In this document: positions 49,601-63,041 of the stretch, piece by piece
Numbering within the stretch: position 1 is the first letter of the stretch
Layout of the letters: each line of letters begins with the position of its first letter
Source: Saururus chinensis
Lineage: Eukaryota; Streptophyta; Magnoliopsida; Piperales; Saururaceae
Direction of reading: 5' to 3'
NCBI GenBank assembly: GCA_035235625.1
Contig: CP141143.1
Coordinates: 21,931,092-21,995,091, forward strand
DNA: 64,000 bases
Translations under genes and position numbers: made by a program
Notes under the pieces: generated by a model
Database searches by the model: none
Told to the model about the DNA's origin: nothing
Seen by the model: only the letters and a program-made list of their open reading frames with translations

Positions 49601-51906
49601 ATGATCATAAACTCGTAAATCTGTTTCTTTTTTAAATCGTGTCTTGCTTGAAGGTGTTTTCATGGTGAACTCAGATTATGATTAGTTTAATGCCTAAATT
49701 GTGATTTAATTGGTTTTAAACCCTAATTTGGAATGATTTTATCATGAACTTTACATCAATGGTGTTTGGAACAGAAATAGAGTTTCTATTTATATTATTC
49801 TGATCATCGATAAGGTTATTGACATTTTGGTGCAGTCATCGATGAACGGAATAAGATGAATGTCCTCTTGCATACATGCAAGGGCATGTATGTCATTTGG
49901 TCATCAGTAGTGTGGTCAACATGTTTATGTCATTTGGTCATCGACAGCGTGCCCAACACATTAGTGTAAATTGGTCATTGGTTGTGCGACCGACATGACA
50001 ATGGATCTACCAATGGTCATTGATGATATGGCCGACATGTCAGTGAGGTTACCAATGATGCCTCATGGTACAAATTTTTATTGTGATTTATTACAGGTAA
50101 TAAGATATGTAGCAATTATACGTAATTGCATAATTTACAAATATTATAGAATGCTGAGTAAGCATGTACTAAGGGTTAGTAAACCATAATGCATGTGTAT
50201 GAGACCATGTGATATCATGAATGATTCACCTTAACTTATGCATGTGGCACAAAAGGTCAAAGATTCCTAGTGCATTATTGGCTCCTCAGGTGAGCCATTT
50301 AGCCATGTAAAATGGAAGTGTTTTATATGAAATAAAATCATGGTTTTTCGGCTCCCCAAGGGAGAGAGTTATGTAGAGCTGCTCCTTTGGCTTGGGAGCT
50401 AGGTTCAAATGGACTAGAACATAAAAGAATGATTATTTCCACATATTATAATACAATAGGTTTCGATGATCATGATAATCATATAATCGACACAAGGGTC
50501 CATGAGCCCTAGTGAGCCCTTACTTCATAACGTGGATCAGGTGGGACAAGCTAAAGGAAAAAAGCAAGGTCGGATTTTGATAATCCAATATCTAGTCAAG
50601 TGGGAACTCCTAGATGAAGCTATTGTATCTAGTGAATCTTAAAGTGAAGTTTTTCATTGTAAGTATGCTTGTCACTGAAAGGTATGTGTATTTTGACATT
50701 TAAATAGATTATTGTGATTGGCGAAAGAATTATCTTTAGTATATATATCAAATCAACTATTTTCATCAAAATTACAATTCCACTCAATGTATTTGTATAT
50801 TTAGCATCCTTTGTAGTTGAGGTCTTTAAGGAGAAGACATTAGAGGTAACAGGAAGGCTGCTGGCACATAGCCTACTTCGAGACGGTTGATTTACTTATT
50901 TCCTTAGGCTTTCTTTAGGCACGTGAGAGTGTCATTTATTATTTGATTAGTTGGTGCATATGTAACATACTAGTAATTAGTTATAGATTTTGTGAATATT
51001 TAAATATGTTAGATATTTAGATGCTTAATAATTATGTTATTGCAACATGTGTTTGTGAAAGAGATTGTTCTCATGTCCTTAATTTATTATTTTAATGTTT
51101 TCCTTGGAATACCTTAGTAAATGATTTTATCCATTGCATGTAAGAAGAGGAGGAATTTTCAAATACCAAAATTGGAAATAAATGTTTTCATAAAAATATG
51201 TGGTTTAAAATTGCGGGCATGACAACTTATATTCATTATACCAGTAAAATATGTTAAAATGCTCCTCTTTAGTAGCAAAAGGATTTGTGAAAACATTACT
51301 TTAAACATAGACCGAAACACCAACAATCATCCCATTCCCGCTGATGCATCAGTGTTAGTGTCGATGGCCATTAACACTACTAATGCCACATCAATTCCAT
51401 GCTGACAGTGAGTAGACTATGATAAGTCAGATTCACTGACATCATCATTGACACATTGTTCCCATTGTCGATGCCTTATATAACATTAACACATCCCCAT
51501 GTGTCAATGTTAGTAATTGTTCATCTTTCTTAGCCATCGACGTGTTGATGAACATACTAATGGCTAGGGAATAAGAATAAAACATTCTCGAGCTAGTATC
51601 ATAATAATTTTCTTAGAAAAAATTATTCAAATAAAACTTGTACATGTATAAAATTTTAAATTCACAACATTTCTAAACAAGAATAATAATTAACAATCTA
51701 TAATCAAATTCTCAATCAAATGGTTCCATATCCATAAACTTAAAGTCATCTCCTACCAAATACTCCAACACAAATCTATGAATTCATAATGATTTGAGTA
51801 AAGTATAACCCTAAGATCATGTCTTTTCATGTTCAAAGATCATGTAGGGTTTAAGGTTAGCAATCTGACCTTTTTCCACCACATGCCACTCTCTAATGAG
51901 AAATAA

Positions 51907-52141
51907 CCAAATATTGTTCTTAATCATCAATTTTAGATGGATTTTACTACCATTGACACAATTGTCTGTGCACCAACAAAATCCAAATATTGTTCTTAAT
52001 CGTCAATTTTAGATGGCTTTTACTACCATTGACACAATTGTCTATACACCAACAAATCCAAATATTGTTCTTAATCATCAATTTTAGATGGCTTTTACTC
52101 CCATTGACATAATTGTCTGTACACCAACAAAATCCAAATAT
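51907..52141. repeat. Three tandem copies of a 75-76 bp unit
   Basis: The units start CCAAATATTGTTCTTAATC at 51907, 51983 and 52058, with a partial fourth at 52134. Each holds TTTTAGATGG, CATTGACA and CACCAACAAA. They differ by only a few bases, so the amplification is fairly recent. Confidence 0.9.
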
Positions 52142-52721
52142 CCACTAGCATTTTGCCAACATGTCTGTCTATCGACGATATAAAGGGATTCTTACCAATG
52201 TGTTCAATGACATGTCGATGAGGGACATACTCAATAGAAATTTAAAAACTATTATAATTCTAATATTTTTAAAAAATAAAATTACATTTAAATTTGTGGA
52301 TGTCAGAGGCTCTTAGGTCAACCATTACTTTGGAGCCCTTGAATTTTAATTGTTTTCGTCACTTTGCCCTTCGAGCTACCACTGGAGTGATGTGGTAACT
52401 AGCTTTGTTCATGAATGAGGTACTTAGGTCAATTCAGCATGAATTTGGTTTGGGAATCAAAATTTGCTTGGATGAAAAAATGGGGATTCTACCCAAATTT
52501 TGGTCAAGTCCAAGAATCATTCAAGACAATTTTATAAAGATTTAGCGCAAATGTTAGATCCATGAAAACATAATACCACTGATTGTAAGATTCATGAAAA
52601 TATAATTCCATAAGAAATTCTCTTTCTTTAAGATTCAAGGACAATTTTGGAAGGCAACAACTTAGTAGGCATTGAGGAGTTAGGGGAAGATCAATCCAAT
52701 CACCTTGCATGAACTAGTCAT

Positions 52722-52928
52722 TTGCAAAGCTTTTGTTATGTTGGGAGTGTCAGGGAAGTATCTTTCTCCTATGTTAGCAGAGAGGGCAATGACATTGCCC
52801 ATTGCATGGCTCTTCAGGCACATTTTTTGGCTAATGAATTCTTGTATATTCCTCTACTTGATTTCAAATCCAATGTAGTTTGTCCCCGACTTTCGTTTAC
52901 GGATGTTAGCCTAAAAAAGAGAGATTGA
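52722..52928 (+). pseudogene. Possible RNase H-like fragment of a retroelement
   Basis: A 68-codon frame with SFSYVSREGNDIAHCMA resembles the end of the RNase H-like (RVT_3) domain of plant non-LTR elements, where an F-x-H/Y-V-x-R-x-x-N-x-x-A-H motif is typical. The upstream active-site carboxylates are not readable in the same frame. It is probably a relic, and the assignment is tentative. Confidence 0.35.
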
Positions 52929-55359
52929 AGGACAATTATTTTGCTAAAATTTGCTTCTTATAAAATACATTCACAAACTAAACAACCCCTTAATCAGTGT
53001 TGATGTTGCTAGGTTTTGGTTTGAGGTCAAATGGTTTGTTTGAGGTTCAATTAGGCTCTTTTTTTTTATCCTTGTTAGCGTGTTCCACTTAAGACTATTT
53101 TTTTTATATATTACTCAAAGTGCAAGTACAAATGAATGTGCTAGCATTGAATATTAATTATATATTTGTTGATGGCAGATGAATTTTATCACCATAAACT
53201 ATTGGATAAGTGCATAACAAAGATGAATATTGTTGAATTTGATAATTGTATTATCATGTGTTAGCAATGGATTTTTAATACATATATAGAACTCAGTGAA
53301 AGAAGTTTAAATTATTCACTGCTGGTGTTCTCACACTCTTTCGCAATTGATCCTATGCTTTTCAGTGGATGAATTTTGTCATGTGGGAACTTCCCCATCA
53401 GTGATACAAAAACTAATAAACAAAGACAAAAACTTAATCATCCTATTTTGACAATGTTGATATTTTGTGTAGATCATGTAATACTTAAATCAAATAAATC
53501 AATGTCAAAGTAAAATTATATGAGAGATCTCGATATAAAATATTAAGAAACAAATCCCAATATAATTTGAACCCTTATTGTTAAATCTAGCTAGTTGTAA
53601 TGTGTGAAGAACAATTTCACCTAACAAGATTGTCATTTTCATACCCAAAAATAAATTTGGTTTTTCAAGGTTTATTTATAAAAAAGCCTCCAACAATTGT
53701 TGTTGTGTTTGTGATGTGTGTGATTAAATCCTCACTAACTATTCATTAATTGAATAATTGTATGATCCATTTGGCTAAGTAGTATTTTCTTCAAAACATA
53801 TAACTAATAAAAACTCTAATCACTCAAAGTTCAATAGAGTAGACTCACTAATCTTTCTCTACTTTAATAATGACTTTTTCTTTTTCTATATCCAAAACAT
53901 TATCTATATAGACAACTAAGTTGGTTTATGTGTTAGACTTTGAATAAGAATCTAATTTAACTCGAAATAGTTTATTTCATAAAATTGTGCCTTAAATTGA
54001 TTGATTGTTCTACAAGAATATTGATCATTCTCTGTTATGTTTGACCACGGAGTATATAATATATTTAGCATCCTTATAGTGGAGATGCTTTAAAGAAATG
54101 TGTTTCTCAAGTGATGGGTATGTGGTGAGGACATCAGTTTTAGGCCACCTAACATGTAGAATTTCCTTTACTTATCATATTTATCAAGTGTATGTAGAGA
54201 TGAGTGCCAATTTATTTTACATTAGTTTGTATTATGATTTTAAAACATGTATTCACACATGAACTTGTTCAATTATGTTGGGGTTTGATTATGATTAATA
54301 TTGTACTCTGATTTGATATTCGTATGTTTGATAAAATGAGTGCTTCACACCATGAGATATCTTAACAAATGTTTTAATAAAAAAAATTGTTTTGATGTTG
54401 TATTTTGAAAAATAAATTTGAAAAAAATCTTAGGGTGTGACATGAATTATCATTTACTATTTTTAATACCACTAATAGAACAAACTTCATCTCACAAGGA
54501 TGGCAATTTCCAAGTTGAAGTGTCCTCATTGCATAAGAAACTTAACTTTCATATCACATAATTTATTTTACCTCAATTGATCAAATAAAAAATTCCAAAA
54601 ATGAAAGGGCACTCTAAGAGTTTGGCAAAATTCAAATTAGAATTTTGCTTTTTTGGGGTAGGGAGGAGTTTAGTTGGATCCACATACGTGCATTTCTAAA
54701 TTGGCTATACATACAAGGAGTTCGCAAATTATAAGACTTGGCAAAATTAAGAAAGCTAATATATTTGAACTCTTTATAATTTTACAAAATTGCCAAATGT
54801 ATAAGGATATTGCAAAGTGCAGGTCTTTGACAAATTAAGAAGGCTAACTAATTTTTCAAAATTTCCATATGTATATTGAGTTTGCAAATTACAAAAATAA
54901 TTTTTCGTACATATTAAAATACATTAGGGGCAATATATTAGGTCTTTATAACAAAAATCTCCGAACCCCTTTTCACTCTAATAATATAGATATAGATATG
55001 AATTCGTGCACTTGGGTCACTCATCTTAGTAATCACATGCTTAGTAGTGTGATATTCCATTTGTACTAAATTAATAATTCTACTAAGCAAAAAATTTTAT
55101 TTCATATTAATAGCTTTATTTTCTTAAATTTAGTTATTGGTACTTTAAAAAGAGTAACATAATTCATAAGCTTATTTTTCCTTTTGATGTGGGTATTACC
55201 ATTCAATAAAAAATATTATTTTTTTAAATCTAGTTATTAATATGGGACAGAAGGAATATACGCTATGTTTTTTCATGTTTTTTCTCGTGTGGTCCTGTTA
55301 GGCTTCCCAACGTTGCTCTTTGCCTGAATTGGGAACCCACTTTCCCGTGGTTCTGTAAA

Positions 55360-55472
55360 TGGGCCCCCAACTAGAATGCACCGATTTCTTGGGCCCCAGT
55401 TCCATGGTTGGTTTACTATTCAATGTTGGGCCTGCAACAATACGCCCATTCAACGCCCACAAATAATGGGCT
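55360..55472 (+). promoter_or_regulatory. Cluster of site II (TGGGCC/T) elements upstream of the membrane-protein gene
   Basis: TGGGCC at 55360, 55390 and 55427 and TGGGCT at 55467, within about 110 bases in a local GC-rich island. Site II motifs bind TCP factors and cluster in promoters of broadly expressed plant genes. They lie about 650-760 bases before the proposed start codon, so a long or spliced 5' leader is implied. Confidence 0.5.
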
Positions 55473-56121
55473 CACAGCCCGCCCTTCATCTCTGCAAGCA
55501 CCTGCCGTCGAAACTTCCATTTGCTAGCTTGCTTGCCACCACAACGAGCGGACCAGCCCGGACGGCAAATTCTTCACGACAAACAAGCAAAATTTTCTTA
55601 CAAATTTCGAGTTAGATTAACTCAGGAAGCAGGTTGGTTGCAGAATCTTCACACCCATGTTGGAATTTTCCTTTTTTACGAATTTGGCCGAATCATTTGT
55701 CAACTTTTATTTCAATTGTTAAACCAGAGTATCACAAAATGTGCTTGGGTTTAGATGGATGGTCTTGAATTACCACATTTGACCTAGTTTTGCTGAAACC
55801 CATTTCGGAAATTTATACCAAAAAGTGTTCATTTCATTCGGATGAACGGGCTTGCGTTTCATGGGGCTGATATGGCATCAGAGCTTGCTAATCTCCTTCA
55901 ATCTCAATGTTATGTTATGCTTGAAGATTTTTAGGAATTTAAAACTGTACAAATGGTTTTGCAGGAATGCTTAGTGGCGGAAGCTCGTTTGATGTGCAAT
56001 CCCCCTCCCATGGGTTGATTTTTCTTTGCATTGGTATGATGCAGCAGTTTTTCTCGCGTCGTTCTTCTTTTATCTTTCGGCAGCTTGGCTTTTTGTTATG
56101 TTGCATAATCCTTATTTTTTT

Positions 56122-59100
56122 ATGCACGTAAATATACTGAAATGTACTTTGTTTTTCTTTTCCGTTCGAATAGCCTTTGCTCTGCTGGTTCAGGAATCTG
56201 CAACTGTGGTGGTGCCAAGTTCCAATTGCTATGTATTTGACAATAGCAGTCGGATTTTTGATTTTGTATCCTTAATTTGCTTCATACAGTATCCTCCTTA
56301 TGGGACAACTTGATAGTATAGACTTCCTAGGAAGCCATGTTAATAGTCCGCATTCTAAACCAGACATGAGCCCGAGATCTTCTAGATTTGTTAATATGAA
56401 ACATTCTTGAGATGTATCTTAGAAGAGGATTTTAGCAACGGGTTACTTGGGACCTGTATGCAACTATTATGATGAAATACTTACTTTAATTGTCTCTAAA
56501 ATGGCATTTTGTCCTTAGCTGTATTTCAGACTGACTGGATTGGCCATCCGTTTGAATATGAAGGAAAGGTAAATCTATAAATAATTGTTTACAAGATCTA
56601 ATAGTATTTAGTTTCATATGTCTCCATTTTCCAAGCGCCTTTCCTAGAGAAACTTTTGTGAAAGCATAAGAAAATACAAAGTAATCATCTCTGACCAAAA
56701 AATGATATACAGTTCGCCTTTGGCTCAGTTTTTCTTCAGTCATAGCATTACCAACAAAAAGTTTTGAGAATTGAGTAAAAGTAAAGTTCAGGTAATGTTT
56801 TTTTCATTGATCTTAGAGTTTTACAGGGCTCTCCGGATGTGGTAGTTCGGTTTTGTAAGGATGTGGAGACTAGGTCGCAGCAGGTAGTTGACTTTTCTTA
56901 AGTTTTGGTTCTTAGACGTCATTATCTTGCTGACATCTGTATCACATTGAAATGGTTCAATGGACTTCTTTTCTGAGTGCAGTCTGCAGATAGTAATCAT
57001 ACGCACCACAAGCTTGTTTCTTGATGTGTGCTTTATTGCTTAGTGTATGGAATCGTTTCCCCATGCATGTCTTTATATATACTTATTCAACTGATTCCAG
57101 TTTTATTAACTCTATCATATGGCAACTGTAAGGCTTGATATTCTTAAAGAGACAGATTGCATACTGGGTATAGACTACCTTCTCATTATTGTTATGGTAC
57201 AAGTTCCAAATGGCAAGAGGACATGAAAGTTTCTGCCTTTCCTCTAGACAGTTGAATTAGTTGTTACATAATAGCAACATCGTGATGTACCTAAGTTAAG
57301 GGGTTTGAGAACCTATTCATACATTGGAGTATCTGACCTTTGCCCAAGTTTTAGCTATATGAGTTTAGAAGCTAAGCATGCTTTTATGGTGTTTAATGGA
57401 TTTTGTTTTTGCAGGGATATATGGACTTTGGCCACTTTTCTGTTTTGAACTATTTTGTTTCAGGAACCGGGCATGTTAACTTTGTACAGGTAGGTCTCTG
57501 ATGTTGGTATTCATACAATATATTTGAGGATTCGACATTGCCTTAATTAGGGAATGACATGTGATCAACAATTTTACAAGATTGCCACTTGTATATTTAT
57601 AATGGGTTTTTGTCTCCCTCATTCTCTTAGTATTACATCAGATACTAAGAATACTAGATATAGTCCAATTCCACACATTTACTCAGTTAAAGAACATTGC
57701 CGCAGTTGGTGAGCCTAGGCACTGTATTTGAACATATTGCATTAGTTGCCCGTGATTGTGGTAATCTTCATTTTTTGCCTTCACAATGTTGAATGGAGTA
57801 TATGAATCCTATCAATTAAACGAATTTGTCTATATTTGTGGGTATGGAACAACATTTTTTCAAAAAAATCCCGTCATTTATCTGTGGTCTATTGGCAAAA
57901 ATAATATCTTGTAAAATGAGGTGGGGGCAGAATTGTTTTAGATAGATGCGGCATTATAACGCACTGTTTGTATACAGGGATTTCACAAGGGTGACCTGGT
58001 GAACTGTGAACATAGCTATGATGAAATGGGACGCACAGCTCAGGCTTGTATTAGTATAGAAATGAGCGACATTTTTTCCTTTTTTATGATCATGTTATTC
58101 AGTTTTAGTGATTACTATCTATTGTGTAATTTTAGGTTAATGTTATATGTGGAAAATGTTCAAATGGACTTTGTGAAGGTGTGTGATGAGTGCAGCATTT
58201 TTGCCATTTCAAGGACAACCACAGAATCGGTGGTTCTGTTCTAAAAGGCCAAAACTCATTTTTTGGTTTATCTTTTGGCCTTTTTTGTTTACCAAGATTT
58301 ATTTCTGATAAAACAATGCCTTCCCATGCATTGCAAGCTTACAAATGTTTAGTGCTCTGTCAGGTGAGCTTGGGTGCATCTGCAGTGTTACTTATGATTC
58401 TACTATGTGCAGGTCCTATTTCAATCTTAATTAAGTGTAGGGATACATTTTATTTGGTGATAGCTGCTTTTGTATTGAATATGTTATTTAATTATTGTTG
58501 AATCTATTAACATTGCCTAAGGGGCCATTTGGGTTTTGAATTAATTCAATAGCGAATTAATTCAGTAGCAAATTAATTCAAAAAATTCACAGCTGAATGT
58601 AAATTATGTTTTGTAAGAGAATTTGTTAGAATAAATTCAGATATTACGACAAACCCAATTTTAAAACTTTAAACTAATATAATTCTCTCTCTCGAACTCG
58701 GATATGCACGTTCTTCGTACCAATACATTTTTAAATTTGAGCACTATCAAATAAGATTCCACAAGGGTAGGTAATTTTGAACTTTCAAAGTAGGCCTTAC
58801 CTATATGGCACGTTTCTCAAAGCTCAAATCGATATGAAAGATAACCGTTGAAAAATAATAAAATCTATAATTTTTAAAATAGGGACTAGGAGACTGAATC
58901 GACTGAGCTGATTTAGTGATTTAGGCCAATTCAGGCTTGAATCGGCCTGAATCAACTTCAGTATTGAATTTTCAATTTTTCGCAACTTCTACATACAAAT
59001 AGGATTCAAAAAATTTAACCCTGGATTGAGGCTGAATTAACTGAATCTTTAGACGCTGAATCAACTGAATCTTTAGACGATTTAGTACCCAAACAGCCTC

Positions 59101-61188
59101 TAAATTATCAAGTGGTTCTGCTGTGATCTTTTTGAAAGAGATATGCATGTCTATGGCTACTCATTTCGATTTTGTTTTATTTTGGTAGAGAGTATATATG
59201 ACTGTATTTTTTGGACTATAATAATTTTCCTTTTTGGTTGAAACATTTATTTCAATTCTTGTCCTTGTAAAAACAGAGCCCTCGTTGAGCTTGCTATACC
59301 TTGTGAAAAACCTGGTTTACGGGTATTCAAGGGTTTCACTGTTGGGTTTCATCCGCGTTCCTGGGAAGTTGTAAGTTTAACTTCTTTTTCATTGAAATAT
59401 TCAAATACAAAAGTATTTGTGTCTAATATTTTTCCCCTCAATTACAGGTACATAATGGTTTGACTCAGCTAGGCTTTGAAAAAGCTCACAATGGTTTCAG
59501 GTCCTTCAATTTTCTTGACGCATTTTTTACATTGTTCTAAATTGTTTCCTTCACTATATTGAGAAAAAGCAACTTTTATCATATCAAATACTAAAATTTG
59601 GGCAAATCTAATGTGTAGCTTTGAGACCGAACAGACTCATGTATCTCTCTATATGACAGCAGTAGCTTCCCTTTCTAGTTTGGTGGGAAAGCCTGATGTC
59701 AAGGTACTAACATATTTTATGCTCTTAAGTTGATGAGAGGAACCTTGTGTCTTAAAATCTGGGTTTTTTATTCATTCAGGTTAATCCAGTTGCAGGACTG
59801 GTGGTTGATTTATCTGGCTCGGGGACAAATGGTTGGCAGCCCACAACTTTGTCTCCTACAGTCCTGACAGTAAGCTGGAGATGTATGGTTTCTGAAAGTC
59901 TTTGGTCTTGAAATAATTTTGAGCGTCAATTATAGAAATTAATCTCTTTTTCAACAGGTGATCAAGCCCGTGATATTCCATATGAAGTTGCCATTTCCAT
60001 CCCAGTAGATGGTTATGATCCTATTGAGTTCACCCTTACAAAAAAATGTGGTCAGTTTTATCTATTATCGAGTGGAAATTTATGTTAATTTAGTCCTTGA
60101 ATGAATATTTTATTGTTCGAGCATACCATTGTGGTTTGCTGGTATATTATCTCCTCCATATTTTCTCATTCTAGTTATTCTGTCCAATGATTGTTTATGT
60201 TGTTCTACAGAATACAAGCAGGATAAAGAAGGTGAAGCTGCTAGGGGATGGGCTACATTTGGCGTGCTTTCTTGCATGTATGTCAAATTAGATACAGTGG
60301 AAATAATTACTCCACTCTAGTTTTTCTTATAGTATCAGGTTTTCAGAGCACACACCTAACTTGTATGAACTGTCACTTTCAAACCTAAATAGTTTCCTGA
60401 GAAATCCCTAGTGGGTTAGGTTCCTTATCACGCAAAGACAGAAGACTCCTCTGTTTGGTTCAGCTATAAGCATCAATGTGAGCGTGTTCATCATTGAAGT
60501 AAATTATAGATGTGAGTGGAGCATTTCATTAAGCACAAGTAATAATATTTCTTAAACCTATGGGTGCAAAATGATATGAGATGGTCATAGGTGCAAAGCA
60601 ATATATGCCCTTGATTACATTTCCTCTGTCCTGTAGTTACCATAGCATTTTTTAATGATTTACTTAATTAACTCTTGTAGATTCATTGTGTTATCCACTG
60701 CCTTTTGCTGCGGGGGCTTCATATATAAGACAAGAGTAGAACATCAGGTTCTTTGGTTTAAATAAAATTCCTTTTCGTGAAAATTTGTTTTGTCTACAAT
60801 TATTTATTTGCTTACCTCTTGCACTGCAACAATTTGTTGAGTCAAAATTGGATCCTATTGTGCAGCGTGGGTTGGATGCCTTGCCAGGGATGACTATTCT
60901 TGCAGCCTGTCTAGAAACTGTAAGTTCTCATTGATCAAAAACATGTATTAGGTGGTATTGTTAGTCTGTTGTGGCTGAAGGTGTGTTTAATGTTTTAGTC
61001 TATTGCGGACCAAATGAGATACGAAAGCTTTTGGTTTGATTCTTGTCTTTGCTTAGGTGAGTGAAAGAAGAGGAGGCTACCCACAAGCAGAGAACAGCCC
61101 GTTTATTAATCAGACATCATGGGACCATGTGCCTGTTTCAACGCAACCTACACAGAAAACATCTGCAAGAAATTATGGATCCATATGA
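56122..61188 (+). CDS. Plant-conserved type I membrane protein of unknown function (16 exons, about 406 aa)
   Basis: Exons: 56122-56265, 56530-56568, 56829-56885, 57415-57489, 57978-58043, 58136-58178, 58364-58412, 59277-59370, 59448-59500, 59619-59703, 59780-59882, 59958-60050, 60211-60277, 60681-60747, 60866-60919, 61057-61188. Phases close to 407 codons. The N-terminus reads as a signal peptide (hydrophobic FFFSVRIAFALLV). The ectodomain has about a dozen Cys, including an EGF-like C-x2-C-x4-C-x5-C-x-C-x8-C run (exons 6-7). One membrane segment spans exons 13-14. The cytoplasmic tail of about 70 residues ends NYGSI, a possible YxxPhi sorting signal. Exon 5 ends at a GC rather than GT donor. 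The start is uncertain: 56098 is an in-frame alternative, and a spliced upstream exon is possible. I recognise the family as conserved in plants but know no established function. Confidence 0.82.
58521..59100. mobile_element. Tourist-like (PIF/Harbinger) MITE in intron 7 of the membrane-protein gene
   Basis: A 580-bp element with ends GGGGCCATTTGGGT and the inverse of ACCCAAACAGCCTC, flanked by TAA on both sides (58518-58520 and 59101-59103). The TAA/TTA duplication and GGGCC-TTTGGGT ends fit the Tourist group. The inside has GAATTAATTCA repeats on the left and CTGAATC repeats on the right. No coding capacity. Confidence 0.8.
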
Positions 61189-61566
61189 GGCCACTGTTCA
61201 CGTCAAAAGTAGAGCCCCTACCATGGTTTTTATCTGAAATTACGTGAATATTTGATCTTACCTATTATGATGCTGAAGCTTCATACTTTTCTAGACTTGC
61301 AGTTTTATTTTTGCCTTAGGAAAACCTCTTGGAAATTTGGCATTTCAAACCTTAATATGTACCTGGTGGGCGTGCGCTGCGTGCCGTGGGCCATGCAATT
61401 TTGATCGCACAGTGACTGATATACAGGAGGGAGGCTTGTTTTTTAAAGGACGCGTGATTTCATTTACTCTAATCATGGAGATCTATAGAATCTCGAAACC
61501 TTCAGACGTTGGAGTCAACATGTCTATTCAAATCTATGTGGACTGGTAGCAAAGATATAGTAATTA

Positions 61567-61851
61567 CTCCCTCCATCCCATATTAAATGTCTTATTTTAA
61601 AAAACTTTTTGTCCCACATTAAATGCCTTATTTTTCTTTTTTCGTACTAATTAGAAAATGTCGTATATACTTCTTCCCATGATAGGAAGAACATGATAAT
61701 CTAAGTATATAATTTTTTGTCTTTTTATATCTTAAAAAAAGTGGAGAGTTAGTTACAGTTTTGTTGTTTTTCAGTGTAAGGTGTTTCATACCTTACATAA
61801 AATTTACATTTTTCTTCTTCAAATTAGACACTTAATATGGGACAAAGGGAC
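61567..61851. mobile_element. Stowaway-like MITE downstream of the membrane-protein gene
   Basis: A 285-bp element flanked by TA. The left end CTCCCTCCATCCCATATTAA matches the inverse of TTAATATGGGACAAAGGGAC at the right end, both near the Stowaway consensus. It lies about 380 bases past the stop codon, perhaps within or just beyond the 3' untranslated region. Confidence 0.85.
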
Positions 61852-62094
61852 TATAACTGTCTTTCTCTGTTTTTTATCTAATGCTCTTCAACACACAATT
61901 CACGAGCTTAATGGAGTCACTTGGGTTCAATTGAAAAAGACTTTTACTCGTTATTTTCATAATAACACAATAGATGCATGCAGTCACTATTAGGCCCTCC
62001 AAGAAAGAAACCAAATCCATCATCAAGTTTGTGTGCTACATCTGCACCATAACATTTTTCTGCATCCACTTGTTTTTCAACATGATCATGAGAC

Positions 62095-63041
62095 TGATAT
62101 AATCCTAACTAGGCCATAATTTGGCATTTCTAAATTAGTCTTTTCTCCTAAATTTTATAGGATTAATGCACTCTTTTCTTTCTTTATTTCAGTAGGAGTC
62201 TTATTTTAAACTCCTATAAATTGACCTGCACGACCAATTCTCAACCAGTGAATAAAATTTAGAGTTAGTTTATTTTAGTCTTTGCCCTAATCCCTCTCTT
62301 CTTTCCCCTTTCTCTTTAATTTTCCCTCTGTATAGATCTACATCATTAGTAGCTAAGGGAGATTTTGCTCCATGTATCCACCCACCCTACTACTGCCATG
62401 AGTGGGCCACATTGGATTGCTGCCCGATGTCATCATCTTTTATAGCAGAGAAATCCTTGGCCCTTTGTGACCTGCCTATCTCGGAGTCCTTTTTCGCTCT
62501 CTTTCATACCCGCACACAACAACTAGACTATCAAATGCAAGCAATAGTTTCTGAATTTACTAGCATCTTCATATTCAACCCTTTTGACACCTCATGTTAT
62601 TTTGGAACGATGTCGTGTTCACCATTGTAGATGTGTTATTTCAAAGGTTCTTATCTTTTGACAATGTTATTCTAAGGATGCCACTTGGATACGTGAAATG
62701 AGTTCCTTTAATAATATCTAGATTGGTTACCTTGAGAACAAGGCAATGAGGAACATGGTGAAATGATATGATCCTAATTAAAGTCATACTTTAGCTTTCC
62801 TAAATTAGTCTTTTTTCCTAAATTCAATAGGATTAATGTATTCTTTTATTTTTCTTCTTTCAGTAGGAGTCATATTTTAAATTCCTATAAATTGTAGTGC
62901 ACAACCAATTCTCAATCAGTGAATAAAAATTCAAAGTTAGTTTATTTTAGTTTCTTCTTAGTTAATTTTAGTTTTTTCTCTAATCCCTCTCTTCTCTAAC
63001 CTTTCTCCTTAATTTTCTTTGTGCAGACCCCTTGGTCTACA
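62095..63041 (+). mobile_element. TRIM-like pair of short LTRs
   Basis: Two direct repeats of about 250-280 bp (62095-62342 and 62764-63041) start TGATAT(A/G)ATCCTAA and share TAAATTAGTCTTTT, CAGTAGGAGTC, CTATAAATTG, CCAATTCTCAA and GTGAATAAAA, ending near TCTACA. About 420 bp of non-coding DNA lies between them. Size and layout fit a terminal-repeat retrotransposon in miniature. No target duplication or primer-binding site was confirmed, so a simple segmental duplication remains possible. Confidence 0.5.

Larger units (their letters stand above)
45463..55300. other. Intergenic DNA with decayed transposon sequence, no intact gene
   Basis: AT-rich and gene-free as far as I can read. Scattered, diverged sentences recur (TCATCGATGA, CATTGACACA and GACATGTCGATG words near 49260-50060, 51340-51560 and 52150-52230), suggesting fragments of one old repeat family. 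Local tandem duplications and a small RNase H-like fragment are listed separately. The open frames at 47167-47499 and elsewhere show no domain. Confidence 0.45.

Noticed and set aside
56026-56121. Start of the membrane protein at 56026
   Set aside because: The codon at 56026 is TTG. In-frame ATGs are at 56098 and 56122, and the latter gives a compact signal peptide.
58179-58250. A 17-base intron joining 58178 to the next AG at 58195
   Set aside because: It is too short to splice in plants. The exon at 58364-58412 supplies the expected GCIC stretch in phase.
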